Assembly: GCF_963517015.1 (NCBI RefSeq)
Contig: NZ_CAUQDV010000004.1
Span: 1 to 64,000 of the forward strand
Source: an uncultured Devosia sp.
GTDB taxonomy: Bacteria > Pseudomonadota > Alphaproteobacteria > Rhizobiales > Devosiaceae
Length of the DNA: 64,000 bases
Direction of reading: 5' to 3'
Part shown: piece after piece, positions 62,305 through 64,000 of the stretch
How the letters are laid out: every line of letters starts with the position of its first letter
Position numbering within the stretch: the first letter of the stretch is position 1
Position numbers and translations under genes: made by a program
Notes under the pieces: generated by a model
What the model saw: only the letters and a program-made list of their open reading frames with translations
What the model was told of the DNA's origin: nothing
Database searches by the model: none

Positions 62305-63192
62305 ATGACCAGCAGCCGTAGCGCCGTCCTCTTCGCCCTGGCCCTGCTGGCCCCGGCGGTTCTCTATATCGCGGCGATCGTCGCCTATCCGCTGCTCGAC
62401 ACGATCATCCTCAGCTTCACCAATGCTGCGCTTCGCCCGACCTATGATTTCGTCGGTTGGGCCAACTACCAGCGCATCTTTACCGCCGGCAATTTCACCG
62501 AAGTGATCCTGCGCACCCTGGTCTGGACCTTCTTTTCGGTCTCCATCAAGATGATCATCGGCATGTGCGGCGCCGTGCTGCTCAATGCCGCCGTGCCCGG
62601 CCAGGCCCTGTTCCGCATCCTCACCATGCCGCCCTGGATCGTCCCCATGGCCATCGGCATCTACATGTGGGCCTGGATGTACAACGGCAATTTCGGCATG
62701 ATCTCGGGCCTCTTGCAGAATTTCGGCCTGACCAATGGCCCGGTTGCCTTCCTCGCCTATGGCAACACCGCCTTCTGGGCCACCATCATCACCGACGTGT
62801 GGATCGGCGTGCCCATGGTGACCATCTATTTCCTCGCCTCCATGCAGTCGATCCCCAAAGATCTCTACGAGGCCGCCTGGACCGACGGGGCAGGGCGCTT
62901 CTACCGCTGGCGCCGCATCACCCTGCCGCTGATGCTGCCCGCCATCATCACCATGAGCCTCCTCTCGCTCATCGCCACCTTCAACAGCTTCGACATCATC
63001 TATATCCTGACCAATGGCGGCCCTTCCGGCCAGACCACGACGATGATCATCGACACCTACAAGACCGCCATGGGTTCGCGTAAATATGGCGAAGGCGCCG
63101 CCCGCGCCGTGGTGATCTGCATCTTCGTCTCGGTCTTCTGCCTCGTCTACTTCCGTGCCGTCCGCAAGCTGTCGCAGGGAGAAGCCAAATGA
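62305..63192 (+). CDS. ABC sugar permease (MalF/UgpA type)
   Basis: 295 residues with six membrane segments. The cytoplasmic EAA loop reads EAAWTDGAGRFYRWRRITLPLMLP. It partners the MalG-type permease; the binding protein and ATPase must lie elsewhere or beyond the right edge. GAGGAGAG lies before the ATG. Its stop overlaps the next start (ATGA). Confidence 0.9.
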   Translation: MTSSRSAVLFALALLAPAVLYIAAIVAYPLLDTIILSFTNAALRPTYDFVGWANYQRIFTAGNFTEVILRTLVWTFFSVSIKMIIGMCGAVLLNAAVPGQALFRILTMPPWIVPMAIGIYMWAWMYNGNFGMISGLLQNFGLTNGPVAFLAYGNTAFWATIITDVWIGVPMVTIYFLASMQSIPKDLYEAAWTDGAGRFYRWRRITLPLMLPAIITMSLLSLIATFNSFDIIYILTNGGPSGQTTTMIIDTYKTAMGSRKYGEGAARAVVICIFVSVFCLVYFRAVRKLSQGEAK

Positions 63193-64000
63193 GTGACGTT
63201 GCCCGCACCACCGAAGTCGCCGCTGTCGATAGCCCCGCTCTCGTCAAGCCCAAGGCCCGCACCAAGGCTGCCAAGCCGATGATCGACCGCTACAAGTGGT
63301 ACGAGGTCGCCTCCATCTATCTCGGCATCGCGGTCTTCCTCTTCTTCGTCCTCGCGCCTTTCATCGAAGGCTTCCTGGTCTCGCTGAAGCCTTTGGCCCA
63401 GCTGTTCTCGACGCCTTACAGCTTCATCCCCAGGAACGGCTCCTTCCAGGCCTATTTCGACATGTGGACCTCGGTCCCCATGCTGGGCATGCACATCTTC
63501 AATTCCTTCTTCATCTCGACCGTGGTGACGCTGATCGTCATCGCCATCGTCGTGCCGGCCGCCTATGCCTTCGCCCGCTTCCAGTTCCCCGCCTCGGGCC
63601 TGCTGCTGGGCCTGTTCCTTGCGGTCAACATGTTCTCGGGCGCGGTGCTGCTGATCCCGCTGTTCCGCCTGATGCGCGGCTTTGGCCTGCTCAACACCTA
63701 TTGGGCGATGATCGTGCCGGGCGCCGCCTTCCTGATCCCGTCGTCGATCTGGCTGCTGCGCACCTACATGCTGCGCATTCCGCGCGAGCTCGACGAAGCC
63801 GCCTGGGTCGATGGTGCATCGCGCCTCTACACCCTGCGCCGGGTTATCCTGCCGCTGGCCATGCCGGGCATCGTCGTCGTCGCCATCATGACCTTCATCG
63901 GCGCCTATGCGCAGCAGTTCATCTTTGCGCTGACCTTCAATTCCAAGACCGAATTCATGCCGCTGCCGGTTGGGCTCTTTGCCTTCTTCGGCAAGCAGGA
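63189..64000 (+). CDS. ABC sugar permease (MalG/UgpE type), 3' end outside window
   Basis: About 270 residues are visible before the frame leaves the window. An unusual hydrophilic N-terminal tail (about 35 residues, Lys/Ala-rich) precedes the first membrane segment (YLGIAVFLFFVLAPFIEGFLVSLKP). The EAA loop DEAAWVDGASRLYTLRRVILPLAMPG is present. It forms a heterodimer with the previous permease. Confidence 0.9.
   Translation, partial: MSDVARTTEVAAVDSPALVKPKARTKAAKPMIDRYKWYEVASIYLGIAVFLFFVLAPFIEGFLVSLKPLAQLFSTPYSFIPRNGSFQAYFDMWTSVPMLGMHIFNSFFISTVVTLIVIAIVVPAAYAFARFQFPASGLLLGLFLAVNMFSGAVLLIPLFRLMRGFGLLNTYWAMIVPGAAFLIPSSIWLLRTYMLRIPRELDEAAWVDGASRLYTLRRVILPLAMPGIVVVAIMTFIGAYAQQFIFALTFNSKTEFMPLPVGLFAFFGKQ

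Noticed and set aside
1..64000. CRISPR array, rRNA operon, transposase or prophage
   Set aside because: No regularly spaced direct repeats, rRNA-like sequence, transposase motif or phage structural gene was seen on either strand.

Overview
The window reads as GC-rich chromosomal DNA of an alphaproteobacterium, most likely a Hyphomicrobiales member near Devosia. This is inferred from the rpmH-rnpA-yidC-engB block, the dense sugar ABC importers, the biosynthetic IlvA and ArgB proteins, a LapG-type (BTLCP) protease beside an RTX adhesin, and repeat elements of a kind common in that order. No database search was possible. No rRNA, CRISPR array, transposase or complete prophage was seen. One tRNA was found.

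Layout. 1-5017: the C-terminal part of a giant RTX/VCBS surface protein, a convergent LapG-like cysteine protease, and a small degenerate GGDEF protein that keeps the RxxD inhibitory-site motif. 5031-12418: a sugar or polyol catabolic locus with a XylB-like SDR, a FadR-type GntR regulator, an aldehyde dehydrogenase, an FrcBCA-type importer with a single-domain ATPase, and a DadA-like amino-acid dehydrogenase. 12415-13929: a zinc-type CDF exporter and its ArsR/SmtB sensor with a clear operator. 14049-21875: housekeeping genes (AcuI-like reductase, ABC exporter, VOC protein, HAD nucleotidase, an unrecognised periplasmic protein, IlvA, a zinc-ribbon microprotein). 22068-24173: TetR plus a DHA2 efflux pump. 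24230-34087: argB and the rpmH-rnpA-yidC-engB operon, separated by an ECF sigma/anti-sigma/fasciclin/MsrB envelope-stress block, an amidotransferase, a DUF1801 protein and an MCP. 34319-37197: a flavoprotein disulfide-reductase homologue without its redox cysteines and an orphan histidine kinase. 37332-43970: tRNA-Arg(ACG), then a TetR-RND efflux cassette with PadR and GbsR/MarR-like regulators. 44055-50900: a tightly overlapping ribose-type ABC/epimerase operon with a divergent AraC regulator. 50976-56677: a tripartite tricarboxylate transporter (TctABC) with a GntR/periplasmic-binding-fold regulator and a fumarase-superfamily lyase. 56685-60784: an SDR, an M81 (MlrC-like) peptidase, an MFS carrier and an NTF2-like protein. 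61140-64000: a Gfo/Idh/MocA dehydrogenase with MalF- and MalG-type permeases, the last running off the edge.

The two most interesting systems are at the left end and in the middle. At the left end, adhesin, LapG-like protease and putative c-di-GMP receptor resemble a LapA/LapG switch in which no LapD is visible. In the middle, a SigK/RskA-like pair sits with a fasciclin-domain protein and a Tat-exported methionine sulfoxide reductase, suggesting envelope redox-stress control. Many starts were moved downstream of the longest frame where a Shine-Dalgarno sequence or the family alignment decided it; the reasons are given per gene.
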